DNA from: Williamsia sp. 1135
GTDB taxonomy: Bacteria; Actinomycetota; Actinomycetes; Mycobacteriales; Mycobacteriaceae
Assembly: GCF_002095395.1 (NCBI RefSeq)
Contig: NZ_MJEI01000057.1
Location: 1-36,334 of the forward strand
Length of the DNA: 36,334 bases
Reading direction: 5' to 3'
Shown: in pieces, positions 9,850 to 18,146 of the stretch
How positions within the stretch are numbered: the stretch's first letter is position 1
Layout of the letters: each line of letters begins with the position of its first letter
Notes under the pieces: model-generated
Databases searched by the model: none
The model's input: only the letters and a program-made list of their open reading frames with translations
What the model was told of the DNA's origin: nothing
Program-made: the position numbers and the translations under genes

Positions 9850-10782
9850 ATGGGCGCAGCGCAGCTGAACGCTATTTTGAATGACACCGTCGATCGTCAC
9901 TACTGTCGGCCGGCGGTCATGTGCGGTCATCACGAGACAGATTTCGAACGCTTCGACGAGTCCGTGCAATGGTTGAGCGACGATCTGGCTGCCCGGGGTG
10001 TGCAGTCTCGCCAACGCGTGGGTATCTGTCTCGACGGCGGCTGGGAGTTCTTGCTGGCTTTTCACGCTCTTGTACGCCTGGACACCGTCGTCGTACCCAT
10101 CGATCCGTTCGATGAAGCGTCGGCCGTCGCCGCCGGCGACCTCGATCTGCACTTCATCGTCTCGCACCGCGGCGAGGACTGCCTGCTGGAGGAGACGGTG
10201 GAGGCCATGTGCGGCAACGAGGCATGCCCGATGTTCGATGTCTCGGACGAGTTCACCCTGGTAGCGGTCTCGGAGCAGTCTCCGCTGCGCATCGAAGCCG
10301 GCCTGCTTCTCGATGACGTCGTCGGCTATCGGTTCTGGCCGGCGGCTGAGGTCGCCGATCGCATCGACGGACTTCGTGAAGATCTGGACCTGGACACCGG
10401 TGCCTGCGCGGCCATCTGTGGGCCGTTCAGCTGCCCGTCTGTGGTGTTTCTCGTGTTGGCTTGTGCCGCATCGGGTTCGTGCGTGCAGGTGGTGCCGTCG
10501 TTCGGAGACTCCGGAACTGCCTGGGACGAGATGGCAGCAGGCGAGGCGTCGGTGGTGTTCGCTCCACCCCTGCTCATGCACGACTTCGTGCGGGTCGCGG
10601 ATTCGGCTGCTTGGGGTTCGAGTCGCCCTCGCATGGTGCTTCCCGACGGGGAGGTGCTGCCCGAGGTGATCCTGCGACGACGAGGCCTGAGGCGCCAGCC
10701 ACACACCGACCGGCCGGTGTACGAGTTCGGCTGGACGAACGGATATGTGCGCCGATCTGCTCAGCTACGACCTGTCAGCTGA
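9850..10782 (+). CDS. N-terminal-only AMP-ligase (ANL)-like protein lacking the ATP phosphate loop
   Basis: The first half resembles the N-terminal subdomain of acyl/aryl-AMP ligases and NRPS adenylation domains: an A1-like stretch (FERFDESVQWLSDDLAARGV), RVGICLDGGWEFLLAFHALVR and an A2-like VVVPIDPFD. Where the phosphate-binding loop YTSGTTGxPKG should come, the protein reads CGPFSCPSVVF, and the A5-A10 motifs and C-terminal lid are absent. It is about 310 residues, against over 500 for the family, and rather Cys-rich. It is therefore probably not an active ligase; a structural or binding role, or a truncated relic, are alternatives. The ATG at 9850 is preferred because GAGAAGGGG lies about 10 bases upstream; the in-frame ATG at 9817 has no clear ribosome site. 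An iron-box-like site precedes it. Its 3' end overlaps the convergent minus-strand gene by 8 bases. Confidence 0.65.
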   Translation: MGAAQLNAILNDTVDRHYCRPAVMCGHHETDFERFDESVQWLSDDLAARGVQSRQRVGICLDGGWEFLLAFHALVRLDTVVVPIDPFDEASAVAAGDLDLHFIVSHRGEDCLLEETVEAMCGNEACPMFDVSDEFTLVAVSEQSPLRIEAGLLLDDVVGYRFWPAAEVADRIDGLREDLDLDTGACAAICGPFSCPSVVFLVLACAASGSCVQVVPSFGDSGTAWDEMAAGEASVVFAPPLLMHDFVRVADSAAWGSSRPRMVLPDGEVLPEVILRRRGLRRQPHTDRPVYEFGWTNGYVRRSAQLRPVS

Positions 10783-12709
10783 ATGCGGCAGTCACCAGAG
10801 CCTCCAGCTCCGATTCTTTCCGATGACGCAACGTCCCGATGACGGTTGCCGCATCCGAGTCCCGTGGCAAGAACAGTGAGCTGACCAGCACCTCGAGGAG
10901 TTCGCCGCGACCGAGTGGCCCGACCGGCGTCATGCCGAGCCGCGCAAAGATCGCTTCGGTGGGATCGGATGACGAATCCGGCTGCTGACGCTTGACGTCG
11001 AAACTGTCGGGTGTGAACTCCAGGAAGATCGGATCTCCCTGTGTCAGATCCAGATCGGTCGTGAAGCGTTTGATCGTTCCCACTCGAGCCTGCACCGACA
11101 CCCACATCAGGGACTGCGGCCCGAGACGCGACTGCAGCTTCACGGGATTGCCCGGGCCGACACCCACGAGTCCTGCGAGTGCCGAGGGGATGTTGAACGC
11201 CGACCCTTTCAGGTGTGCGGCACCGACGGTGGTCGCCCAGCGGATGGTGTCGCCGTCGCGGTACAGCGACCGTGTCTTCGCGGGAGATTTGCGGTGGACG
11301 TAGCGCTCGCTGCGGCGGCTGACCACGTCGTCGCGCATGACGAACTCGCCCGCGCCTGCGTAGGCGCGGATGCTCGATTCGGTCACGTCGTATCTCGCGC
11401 TGATCTGCGCGACCAGGTCGGCGATCTCGATCTTGCCACCCGCGTCATCGAGGATCCGCCCGATCTGGCGATGGACCGGGAGGTACTTCTCGCCGCCCCA
11501 CCGCCGCAGCCCGTAGGTGGTGCGGTCGGTCTTGACGATTCGGTCGTCGGTGACCAGCGCGTTGCGCACACTCGATCGTGACCGCGGTTCGCCGGCCAAC
11601 CCGGTCAGGATCTGGTCGAAGGTCCGGGGCTTGCCTGCGATCGAGAGAACGCCGCAGACCAGGTCACCCGTCGAGGTGGGGCCGTTGACCACATGGTCGT
11701 CCAGCACCGTGTAGCCGCTATTCGTCAGCCACCGCACGGCCTCGGAATCGGAGAGGTTCAAGCCTGTGGCGACCGCCCGGATGGGTACCAATCTCTCGTC
11801 GCCGGTGTGCGAATCGAGGATTTCACCGACCAGGTCCGCGATCTGTGAGGGCGGCCGGCTCATGATCCACCCTTTGACGCCGGCGAGGTCATTGGACCCG
11901 GCGATGAGCAACTGGCCGACCGAAACCCCCAGTGCCGGAATCTCGGTGGCGAACAGCGGGAGTGCTTCGGCGACCTGCGCGGCGTCGGCCAGCGGGTCGG
12001 CGAGCGCCACCGTTTCGGCGAGCAACCGACGCAGGTCGACGGAAGCGCCGACGGTCTCGGACAACTGCAGGCGCAGGGTGCGGTCGATCTGGTTGACCCG
12101 TTCGCGCGAGAGTCCCATCTGTTTGGCCAGATCGGACTGGGTGCGTGGCTTGGCGGCGAAGATCCGCTCGTGCAAAATGATTCGGTCCCGGTCATCGACC
12201 GACTCGATGAACGCCGTGAGGGAGGGGTCGGTGAGAACCCTTCCGCCGCTGCGGTCGTCAGCACCCTGCGGGGTCCGGGTCGCCTGGGCGACCAACGCTG
12301 CGACAACGTCGACAACTGTGGCCCTGCCGACCTGCGGCAACCCCAGCAGGTGGTTCGCGGATGCGGTGAGGATGTCGCCGACGGTGAAGATCTTGTTGTC
12401 CTGCAACGCCTTTTCGCTGTGTCTACCCAGCGCGAGAGCGGCCAGCGGAATCGCTGCCCCGACGGTCGGGAAGTCGTCGGCCAGGGTGGCGTCAGCACGA
12501 TCCTGGAGGTGGCGAAGTGCGACCAATTCGCAGAATCGGCTGAAGTTCTCGGTGTTCAACGCATCCGCAGGGCTGCCGTCGAGCCAGGCATTGGGGATCA
12601 ACTCGTTGCTGGCCAAGATCGAAGGGCCCGCTCGGTATTCGTCGAGCCATGGCAGCAGCATGGTCCACGCGGTCTTCGACATCGGCGCTGCCGTCTTCGA
12701 ATCAGACAT
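10775..12709 (-). CDS. Alpha-CTD-like / sigma-region-4-like / winged-helix multidomain DNA-binding protein
   Basis: A 644-residue protein that looks built from transcription-machinery modules. Residues about 90-140 (LGRHSEKALQDNKIFTVGDI, LLGLPQVGRATVVDVV) resemble the helix-hairpin-helix fold of the RNA polymerase alpha C-terminal domain. Residues about 161-206 (DRDRIILHERIF, TQSDLAKQMGLSRERVNQID) are a clear sigma-70 region-4 helix-turn-helix. Residues about 335-395 (FDQILTGL, SSVRNALVTDDRIVKTDRTTYGLRRWG) look like a HARE-HTH/winged helix, followed by a second such unit (396-455). No sigma region 2 is visible, so it is not a standard sigma factor. An iron-box-like site lies about 31 bases upstream of the ATG, in the gap after isochorismate synthase on the same strand. 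A regulator of this locus is a reasonable guess; the function is unknown. Confidence 0.85.
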   Translation of the reverse strand: MSDSKTAAPMSKTAWTMLLPWLDEYRAGPSILASNELIPNAWLDGSPADALNTENFSRFCELVALRHLQDRADATLADDFPTVGAAIPLAALALGRHSEKALQDNKIFTVGDILTASANHLLGLPQVGRATVVDVVAALVAQATRTPQGADDRSGGRVLTDPSLTAFIESVDDRDRIILHERIFAAKPRTQSDLAKQMGLSRERVNQIDRTLRLQLSETVGASVDLRRLLAETVALADPLADAAQVAEALPLFATEIPALGVSVGQLLIAGSNDLAGVKGWIMSRPPSQIADLVGEILDSHTGDERLVPIRAVATGLNLSDSEAVRWLTNSGYTVLDDHVVNGPTSTGDLVCGVLSIAGKPRTFDQILTGLAGEPRSRSSVRNALVTDDRIVKTDRTTYGLRRWGGEKYLPVHRQIGRILDDAGGKIEIADLVAQISARYDVTESSIRAYAGAGEFVMRDDVVSRRSERYVHRKSPAKTRSLYRDGDTIRWATTVGAAHLKGSAFNIPSALAGLVGVGPGNPVKLQSRLGPQSLMWVSVQARVGTIKRFTTDLDLTQGDPIFLEFTPDSFDVKRQQPDSSSDPTEAIFARLGMTPVGPLGRGELLEVLVSSLFLPRDSDAATVIGTLRHRKESELEALVTAAFS

Positions 12710-12740
12710 GCACCGAGCCTTTCGTGAACGTCAACGGCGA

Positions 12741-12759
12741 AAAGATTAGCCTATCTGCA
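12741..12759. promoter_or_regulatory. Iron-box-like operator upstream of the alpha-CTD/sigma4-like gene
   Basis: AAAGATTAGCCTATCTGCA matches about 13 of 19 positions of the degenerate DtxR/IdeR consensus (TWAGGTTAGSCTWACCTWA), including the central ATTAGCCTA. It sits in the 72-base gap between isochorismate synthase and the 644-residue gene, so it would control the latter. It is the weakest of the five sites. Confidence 0.45.
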
Positions 12760-12781
12760 AAGCAGGGTGATTGCCCGAGGT

Positions 12782-13828
12782 TCATCGTCCCAGGGCGGAG
12801 AGGATCGTCCGGAGTTTGGCCGATGTCTCGGCGAGTTCGAGCTGTGGGTCCGAGTCGGAGACGATGCCACCGCCCGCCGACGCCCGGATCGTCAGGCCGT
12901 CCGCGGACAGTTCTGCGCAGCGGATGCCGACCATCCACTCGCCGTCACCTGCGCCGGCGCACCAACCGACAGCGCCCGCGTAGAACCCGCGGTCACCTTC
13001 GTTGGCCAGGATGAACTCTCGCGCGTCGGCGGTGGGTGTGCCGCAGACGGCCGGGGTGGGGTGCAGGGCGACGGCGAGGTCGAGCGCCGTGGTCGCCGGA
13101 TCGCGAACGGTCCCGACGATGCGGGTGCCCAGATGCCACATGTCCGGGGTCTGGGTCAGGGTGGGTGTCGCCGGCACATCGAGGTCGATGCACAGCGGCG
13201 CGAGCGCCGTCGCCATCGCGTCGACGACAAACGCGTGTTCACGCTGGTCTTTGGCCGACGCCGCCAGCATCTCACCGTTCGCCCGGTCCTCCGCGGCGTC
13301 TGCCGCTCGCGGCGCGGACCCGGCGAGCGGGTGGCCGATGACTGTCGAACCAGACTTGCGCACAAGCAGTTCCGGGCTGGACCCGATCAGGTGTGCGCCG
13401 GTGTACGGCGGGCCCGCGGGCGAGAGATCGACGAGTAGTCCGTTGCTGCCCGGGTCGGCCGCAACCAGACGCGTGAGCAGATCGACGGGGTCGATGAACT
13501 CCCTCGCGCGCAGGATCACGGTGCGGGCCAGGACCACTTTGGCGAGCGAGGCATGCGGGTCGGAGAGCACCCGGATCGCCGCGGCGACCCGGCGTACGTG
13601 CTCCGCTGGTTCCGGGTCGAAGCCGGCGATCGTCACTGCGGGCAGCGTCGGGGCATCCGGTTGCCACCGAACATCTCGCCGCGCGAAACGGGCGGGGGCG
13701 GTGAGAGCGGCGGGACCGTTGGGATCGAACGGGAGAGCGCCGACGATGTGTTCGTGCGACCGGTTGTACAGCGCCGCTCTGGCGGCGTCGACGGTGTCGA
13801 ACCGGACGTCGGCACCGAACGCCGACAC
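12782..13828 (-). CDS. entC: Isochorismate synthase
   Basis: A chorismate-utilising enzyme converting chorismate to isochorismate, the first step towards salicylate or 2,3-dihydroxybenzoate siderophores (also menaquinone). The C-terminal catalytic domain shows HPTPAVCGTP, EFILANEGDRGFYAGAVGW, the Mg-binding ELAETSAKL and the SAGGGIVSDSDP stretch. HPTPAVCGTP favours isochorismate synthase over anthranilate synthase or ADC synthase. Placement among iron-transport genes supports a siderophore role, although no entA/entB/entE-type genes are in the window. The start is uncertain. GTG at 13828 is the only usual start codon, yet the open frame continues to 13909 and encodes PNFVLSRP, which resembles the family N-terminus, so a rare start or a nearby frame error is possible. 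The gene is divergent from the importer operon, with an iron-box-like site between them. Confidence 0.88.
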   Translation of the reverse strand: MSAFGADVRFDTVDAARAALYNRSHEHIVGALPFDPNGPAALTAPARFARRDVRWQPDAPTLPAVTIAGFDPEPAEHVRRVAAAIRVLSDPHASLAKVVLARTVILRAREFIDPVDLLTRLVAADPGSNGLLVDLSPAGPPYTGAHLIGSSPELLVRKSGSTVIGHPLAGSAPRAADAAEDRANGEMLAASAKDQREHAFVVDAMATALAPLCIDLDVPATPTLTQTPDMWHLGTRIVGTVRDPATTALDLAVALHPTPAVCGTPTADAREFILANEGDRGFYAGAVGWCAGAGDGEWMVGIRCAELSADGLTIRASAGGGIVSDSDPQLELAETSAKLRTILSALGR

Positions 13829-13981
13829 GTGGTCGGTGGGACGTGACAGTACGAAGTTCGGTACTTCGACTCCGATGTCGGAAGAGGACCCGGGGATAGC
13901 CGTCTCCCTTCAGCGCGGACGCCCGCTTGCCTGTCGAGGTTAGCAACGCGGGCACGCGCAAGCCGCGATGGTCGGTTTGAC

Positions 13982-14000
13982 TAAGGTGAGCTATACCTAC
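13982..14000. promoter_or_regulatory. Iron-box-like operator between isochorismate synthase and the importer operon
   Basis: TAAGGTGAGCTATACCTAC keeps both outer half-sites (TAAGGT and ACCTA) of the DtxR/IdeR consensus, about 14 of 19 positions when degenerate bases are allowed. It lies 45 bases before the GTG at 14046 and in the divergent gap to the isochorismate synthase gene, so it could act on both. Confidence 0.6.
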
Positions 14001-14045
14001 GAAGGATGGGGCGAGGATGCGGGACTACATTCGCCGGGTTCGGCC

Positions 14046-15134
14046 GTGAGTGTCAGCGCCGCCCGCCGGACACGGGTGAGCCTGGTCAAAGGTAGCGGCG
14101 CCGCCGCTGCCCAGCCGAGCTCACAGGGTCTGGCCGCCACCAACGCCCGACGCGCACTCGGCTGGCTTGTCGGCGTCGCGATACTGGCCCTGGTCTGCCT
14201 GCTCAGCATCGCCATCGGAGCCAAGGACATCCCGTTCGGGACGGTCTGGGATGCACTGTGGTCCTACGACAACTCGGGCGACCACATCATCATCCGCGAC
14301 CTGCGTATCCCGCGGACTGTGCTGGGCCTTCTCGTCGGCGTGGCGTTGGGCATCGGTGGCGCGCTGATCCAAGCGATGACCCGCAACCCGTTGGCCGACC
14401 CCGGCATCCTCGGTGTCAATGCAGGTGCCGCATTCGCCGTCGCACTGGCCGTGGGAGTTCTCGGTTACACGGGTATCTGGGCATACATCTGGTTCGCATT
14501 CGCCGGCGCGGTGGTCGTCACGGTGGTCGTCTACGCGCTCGGTTCGGTGGGTCGAGGCGGCGCCACTCCCATTCGGCTGACGCTGGCCGGGGTGGCCATC
14601 GGTGCCGTGCTCACCGGTGTGACCACCGGACTGATCCTGCTCGATCCGCAGGCCTTCGATCAGATGCGCTTCTGGAACGCGGGGTCGATAGCCGGCCGCG
14701 GACTGGATGTGTCGGGTGCGGTAGCGCCCTTCATCGTCGTCGGTCTGGTGCTCGCGTTTGCCATCGCCCGCCCACTCAACGCGGTGGCCATGGGGGATGA
14801 CCTCGCGCGGTCACTCGGCGCCAACGTGACCCGCACCAGGGTGATCGGCGTGATCGCCGTGACCCTGCTGTGTGGTGCGGCGACCGCAGCGGCCGGACCG
14901 ATCGCATTCGTGGGTCTGATGGTCCCGCACGTCGCGCGATGGATCGTCGGGCCCGATCAGCGCTGGATCCTCGCCTACACGCTCGTGTTCGCGCCCATCC
15001 TGTTGTTGCTCTCCGACGTGATCGGACGGGTCATCATCCGACCGGGTGAGATGCAGGTCGGCATCGTCACGGCCTTCGTTGGCGCGCCGGTCCTGATCTT
15101 CCTGGTCCGCCGGGGCAAGGCGAGTGGTCTGTGA
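14046..15134 (+). CDS. Iron-siderophore ABC importer permease, FecCD family (first)
   Basis: A polytopic inner-membrane permease of the BtuC/FecCD type, with about nine to ten hydrophobic segments. Family marks are RIPRTVLGLLVGVALGIGGA, MTRNPLADPGILGVNAGA and the C-terminal AAGPIAFVGLMVPHVARWIVG with a cytoplasmic coupling region. It pairs with the next gene as a heterodimeric translocation channel for ferric siderophore. The open frame begins upstream at 13968, but that would place the iron-box-like site inside the gene. The GTG at 14046 is therefore preferred; it gives a short basic N-terminus before the first membrane segment. The stop overlaps the next start as GTGA, indicating translational coupling. 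Confidence 0.88.
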   Translation: MSVSAARRTRVSLVKGSGAAAAQPSSQGLAATNARRALGWLVGVAILALVCLLSIAIGAKDIPFGTVWDALWSYDNSGDHIIIRDLRIPRTVLGLLVGVALGIGGALIQAMTRNPLADPGILGVNAGAAFAVALAVGVLGYTGIWAYIWFAFAGAVVVTVVVYALGSVGRGGATPIRLTLAGVAIGAVLTGVTTGLILLDPQAFDQMRFWNAGSIAGRGLDVSGAVAPFIVVGLVLAFAIARPLNAVAMGDDLARSLGANVTRTRVIGVIAVTLLCGAATAAAGPIAFVGLMVPHVARWIVGPDQRWILAYTLVFAPILLLLSDVIGRVIIRPGEMQVGIVTAFVGAPVLIFLVRRGKASGL

Positions 15135-16225
15135 GTATCGACATCCCCGAGAAGGAGAAGCTCACGTCGCGCTCGGGCGTCGACTTCGGTCGTCGGATCG
15201 CCGTTCTGCGAAGTCCCGGAGGCACCCCGTCGGGACGAATCGACGTACGTGCGGTCGCGGTCGTCGCCATTCTTGTCGCTCTTGCGTTCGTGGTCGCGGT
15301 CCTCGCGCTGGGCACCGGCGACTATCCCGTCTCCCCTGACCGGGTCCTGCAGGCGATCTTCGGCCAGGGCTCCCGGATCGAAGAACTCGTCGTCATGGAG
15401 TGGCGGATGCCGCGGGTCCTGTTGGCCCTGGTGCTGGGGGCCGCGCTGGGCATCAGTGGCGCGATCTTCCAGTCGATCACGCGTAACCCGCTGGGTAGCC
15501 CGGACATCATCGGGTTCAACACCGGGGCCTACACGGGTGCACTGGTGGTGATTCTGGTCATCGGTGGCGGCGGGTACTACGGGACCGCGGTCGGCGCACT
15601 CGTCGGGGGCATTGTCACCGCGCTACTGGTGTACCTGCTGGCCTTCAAGCGGGGCGTTCAGGGCTTTCGGTTGATCATCGTCGGTATCGCGGTCAGTGCT
15701 GTGCTGGCGTCGGTGAACACCTGGCTGATTCTCAAGGCCGACCTCGAGGACGCGATGTCGGCCGCGGTGTGGGGAGCGGGTTCTCTCAACGGCCTCGGCT
15801 GGGCCCAAGCCCGCCCGGTGCTGATCATCCTGGTCGCTCTGGTGCCGCTGCTGATCCTGGCGTCCTACCGGATGCCGATGCTGTACCTGGGGGACGATGC
15901 CGCGAAGGCACTCGGAATCCGGGCAGAGCCGACCCGGCTGGCCCTGATCATCGTCGGCGTCTCGCTCACGGCCGTCGCCACCGCGGCGGCGGGACCCATT
16001 GCCTTCGTGTCTCTGGCCGCGCCGCAACTGGCCCGCAGGCTGACCCGGACCCCGGGTGTGGCGTTCGCGCCGTCGGCCGCGATGGGCGCGCTACTCCTCG
16101 TCGCCAGCGATTTCATAGCCCAGCGGGCCTTTCAGCCGACGCAGCTGCCCGTCGGCGTCGTCACGGTGTCGATCGGCGGTCTGTATCTCGTCTGGCTGCT
16201 CGCCAGAGAGGCGCGCAGACAGTGA
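15131..16225 (+). CDS. Iron-siderophore ABC importer permease, FecCD family (second)
   Basis: The partner of the preceding permease, with the same fold: RMPRVLLALVLGAALGISGA, SITRNPLGSPDIIGFNTGA and AAGPIAFVSLAAPQLARRL are the conserved segments, followed by a terminal membrane helix. The hydrophilic first 40 residues precede the first hydrophobic segment. The GTG start at 15131 overlaps the upstream TGA. In enterobactin and bacillibactin systems such pairs form the channel beneath a lipoprotein receptor and are driven by a FepC-type ATPase; both partners follow here. The substrate cannot be read from the sequence. Confidence 0.88.
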   Translation: MSIDIPEKEKLTSRSGVDFGRRIAVLRSPGGTPSGRIDVRAVAVVAILVALAFVVAVLALGTGDYPVSPDRVLQAIFGQGSRIEELVVMEWRMPRVLLALVLGAALGISGAIFQSITRNPLGSPDIIGFNTGAYTGALVVILVIGGGGYYGTAVGALVGGIVTALLVYLLAFKRGVQGFRLIIVGIAVSAVLASVNTWLILKADLEDAMSAAVWGAGSLNGLGWAQARPVLIILVALVPLLILASYRMPMLYLGDDAAKALGIRAEPTRLALIIVGVSLTAVATAAAGPIAFVSLAAPQLARRLTRTPGVAFAPSAAMGALLLVASDFIAQRAFQPTQLPVGVVTVSIGGLYLVWLLAREARRQ

Positions 16226-16278
16226 GCCCGGCGAGCACCACGGACCATCCGCACTCCCTCCCAGACAAGGCTTGATAC

Positions 16279-17121
16279 ATGGACATGAACAAGGTCGCCG
16301 ACAATCCGGTGGACGCGGCGTCACAGGTCGCTGCGCGCGGCTCACGGTTGCAGGCCAAAGACGTGACCATCGGATACGACAAACGGGTCATCAGTGAATC
16401 GCTCAGTGTCGACATCCCCGACGGCGCGTTCACCGTCATCGTCGGACCGAACGCGTGTGGCAAATCGACCCTGCTCCGTGCGCTGTCGCGCCTGCTGGCG
16501 CCGAGTTCCGGGTCCGTGTTGCTCGACGGCAAGGCGATCAGCTCGTACCCGGCGAAAGAGGTTGCTCGTCGGCTCGGTTTGCTGCCGCAGTCGTCGATCG
16601 CCCCCGATGGCATCAGGGTCGCCGATCTTGTTGCGCGCGGCCGCTATCCACACCAGAAACTGATCAGGCAGTGGTCAAAGGACGACGAGGCAGCGGTGGT
16701 CGAGGCGATGGTCTCGACGGGCGTGACCGAGCTGTCCGGCCGATTGGTCGACGAATTGTCCGGCGGCCAGCGCCAACGGGTCTGGGTGGCCATGGTGTTG
16801 GCGCAGCAGACCCCGCTGATGCTGCTCGACGAGCCGACCACGTTCCTCGACATCGCCTACCAGATCGACCTGCTCGAGCTGTGCTCCGAACTTAACAAGA
16901 CCAAGGGCCGCACGCTCGTCGCCGTACTCCACGACCTCAACCACGCCTGCCGGTACGCCGACCACATCATCGCCATGAAAGACGGCGCGATCGTCGCCGA
17001 GGGTAGGCCCGCCGACATCATCACCGCCGACCTCGTCCACGACGTGTTCGGTCTGCCCTGCCGGATCATCGACGATCCGGAATCGCACACACCACTGGTC
17101 ATCCCGCTGGTGCGGCACTAG
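16279..17121 (+). CDS. Iron-siderophore ABC importer ATP-binding protein, FepC-like
   Basis: The cytoplasmic ATPase of the importer. All motifs are intact: Walker A GPNACGKST (about 53-61), Q-loop LLPQSS, signature LSGGQRQRVW, Walker B LMLLDEPTT followed by the D-loop, and H-loop VLHDLNHA. At 280 residues it has the normal length for the family. It follows the second permease by 53 bases and precedes the lipoprotein gene by 12 bases. An ATG at 16285 is a possible alternative start; neither has a strong ribosome-binding sequence. Its complete motif set contrasts with the degenerate NBDs of the two exporter subunits upstream. Confidence 0.9.
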   Translation: MDMNKVADNPVDAASQVAARGSRLQAKDVTIGYDKRVISESLSVDIPDGAFTVIVGPNACGKSTLLRALSRLLAPSSGSVLLDGKAISSYPAKEVARRLGLLPQSSIAPDGIRVADLVARGRYPHQKLIRQWSKDDEAAVVEAMVSTGVTELSGRLVDELSGGQRQRVWVAMVLAQQTPLMLLDEPTTFLDIAYQIDLLELCSELNKTKGRTLVAVLHDLNHACRYADHIIAMKDGAIVAEGRPADIITADLVHDVFGLPCRIIDDPESHTPLVIPLVRH

Positions 17122-17133
17122 ATAGGAGCAAAC

Positions 17134-18146
17134 ATGAAGTCGCAGAGCCGAACCTTCTCGACCGTCGCGCGTCTGGCGGTACTGGCCACCGCGCTACTGC
17201 TACCCGTCGCGTGTTCGAGCGACGACGGCGAGTCATCGTCGGGCGGCGACGCAGCGGCACCGTGACCGGGGCGTTCGGTGACGCGATCGTCGAGCAGACG
17301 CCCGAGCGGGTGGTGGCCCTGTCGACGACGGATGCCGACTTCCTGTTGTCCGTCGGCGTCACTCCCGTAGCGATCCCCAAGGCCACAGCCACCGATCCGA
17401 CAACCGGTGGGACGGGCATCTACCCGTGGGAAGAGGGCCGGTACCCGGCCGACACCCCGACGCTCGCCACCCCGACGAAGGACATCAGTCTCGAGTCGGT
17501 GGCTGCTCTCGATCCCGATCTGATCGTCGCGACCGGTTTCTACGGGCTCGATCAGCAGACCTACGATTCGCTGAGTTCGATTGCGCCCGTCGTGCACTTC
17601 GACAGCAAACCGAATGCCGACGCCTGGCAGGACAGCGTGCGCAAGGTCGGGCAGGTGCTCGATCGTACGGCCGAGGCGGAGAAGAGTATCGAGACCGCGG
17701 ATGCCGTCATCGCGTCCGCGCGTACCGACAATCCGGCACTCGCAGGCAAGACGTACAACGCGATCATCTCGCCCTCGGCCGAGGGGATGTTCGTGCTGTG
17801 CTCGCAAGATGACAACATGGCCCGGGTGATGAAGGATCTGGGACTCGAGTTGAGTGCGTACGCGCAGACCGTGGACTGCGACAACGGCAAGGGAAAAGTT
17901 GCCTGGGAGAACGTGTCCGCGCTCGATGCGGATCTGCTCTGGGTGGTCCCTGACAACGCCGAGCAGGTCCAGGTCCTCGATTCCCAGGCGCTGTGGAACC
18001 AGCTGCCTGCGGTCGAGCGCGGCGCAGTCGCGACGGTCCCCAAGACCGATGGCGTCCCGTTCGCGCTGGCCTTCCCGTCGCCGATCAGCCTCGAATGGGG
18101 CGTTGGCCAGTTGGTGCCTCAACTGGCCGCAGCTGCGGGCAAGTAG
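17134..18146 (+). pseudogene. Ferric-siderophore binding lipoprotein with a frame break after the signal peptide
   Basis: A FecB/FepB-type periplasmic-binding lipoprotein. The ATG at 17134 follows GATAGGAGC and starts a lipoprotein signal peptide with lipobox LPVAC and a Ser/Gly/Asp-rich linker. That frame meets TGA at 17263-17265 after 43 residues. The mature protein continues in another frame from about 17250 (GTVTGAFGDAIVEQTPERVV) through DLIVATGFYGLDQQTYDSLS to the TAG at 18144-18146. Restoring one base in about 17225-17262 joins the two parts into a normal 330-340 residue receptor. The break lies in the low-constraint linker. Without repair the mature domain would have no export signal. 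The stop is immediately followed by the ATG of the next gene. Confidence 0.8.

Noticed and set aside
11766-12749. A 327-codon plus-strand frame opposite the 644-residue gene
   Set aside because: No domain pattern, and it runs through the iron-box-like site; it is judged an antisense shadow.
13002-13943. A 313-codon plus-strand frame opposite isochorismate synthase
   Set aside because: The opposite strand encodes a clear family member; the composition of this frame (Ser/Arg/Ala-rich, no motifs) is that of a shadow.
13933-13945. A GGTTAGC half-site near the isochorismate synthase promoter
   Set aside because: Only one half matches the iron-box consensus; a full site lies nearby at 13982.
14016-14048. 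A short leader-like frame (MRDYIRRVRP) before the first permease
   Set aside because: It ends at the proposed GTG start and could be a leader peptide, but ten codons without supporting features are not enough to call it.
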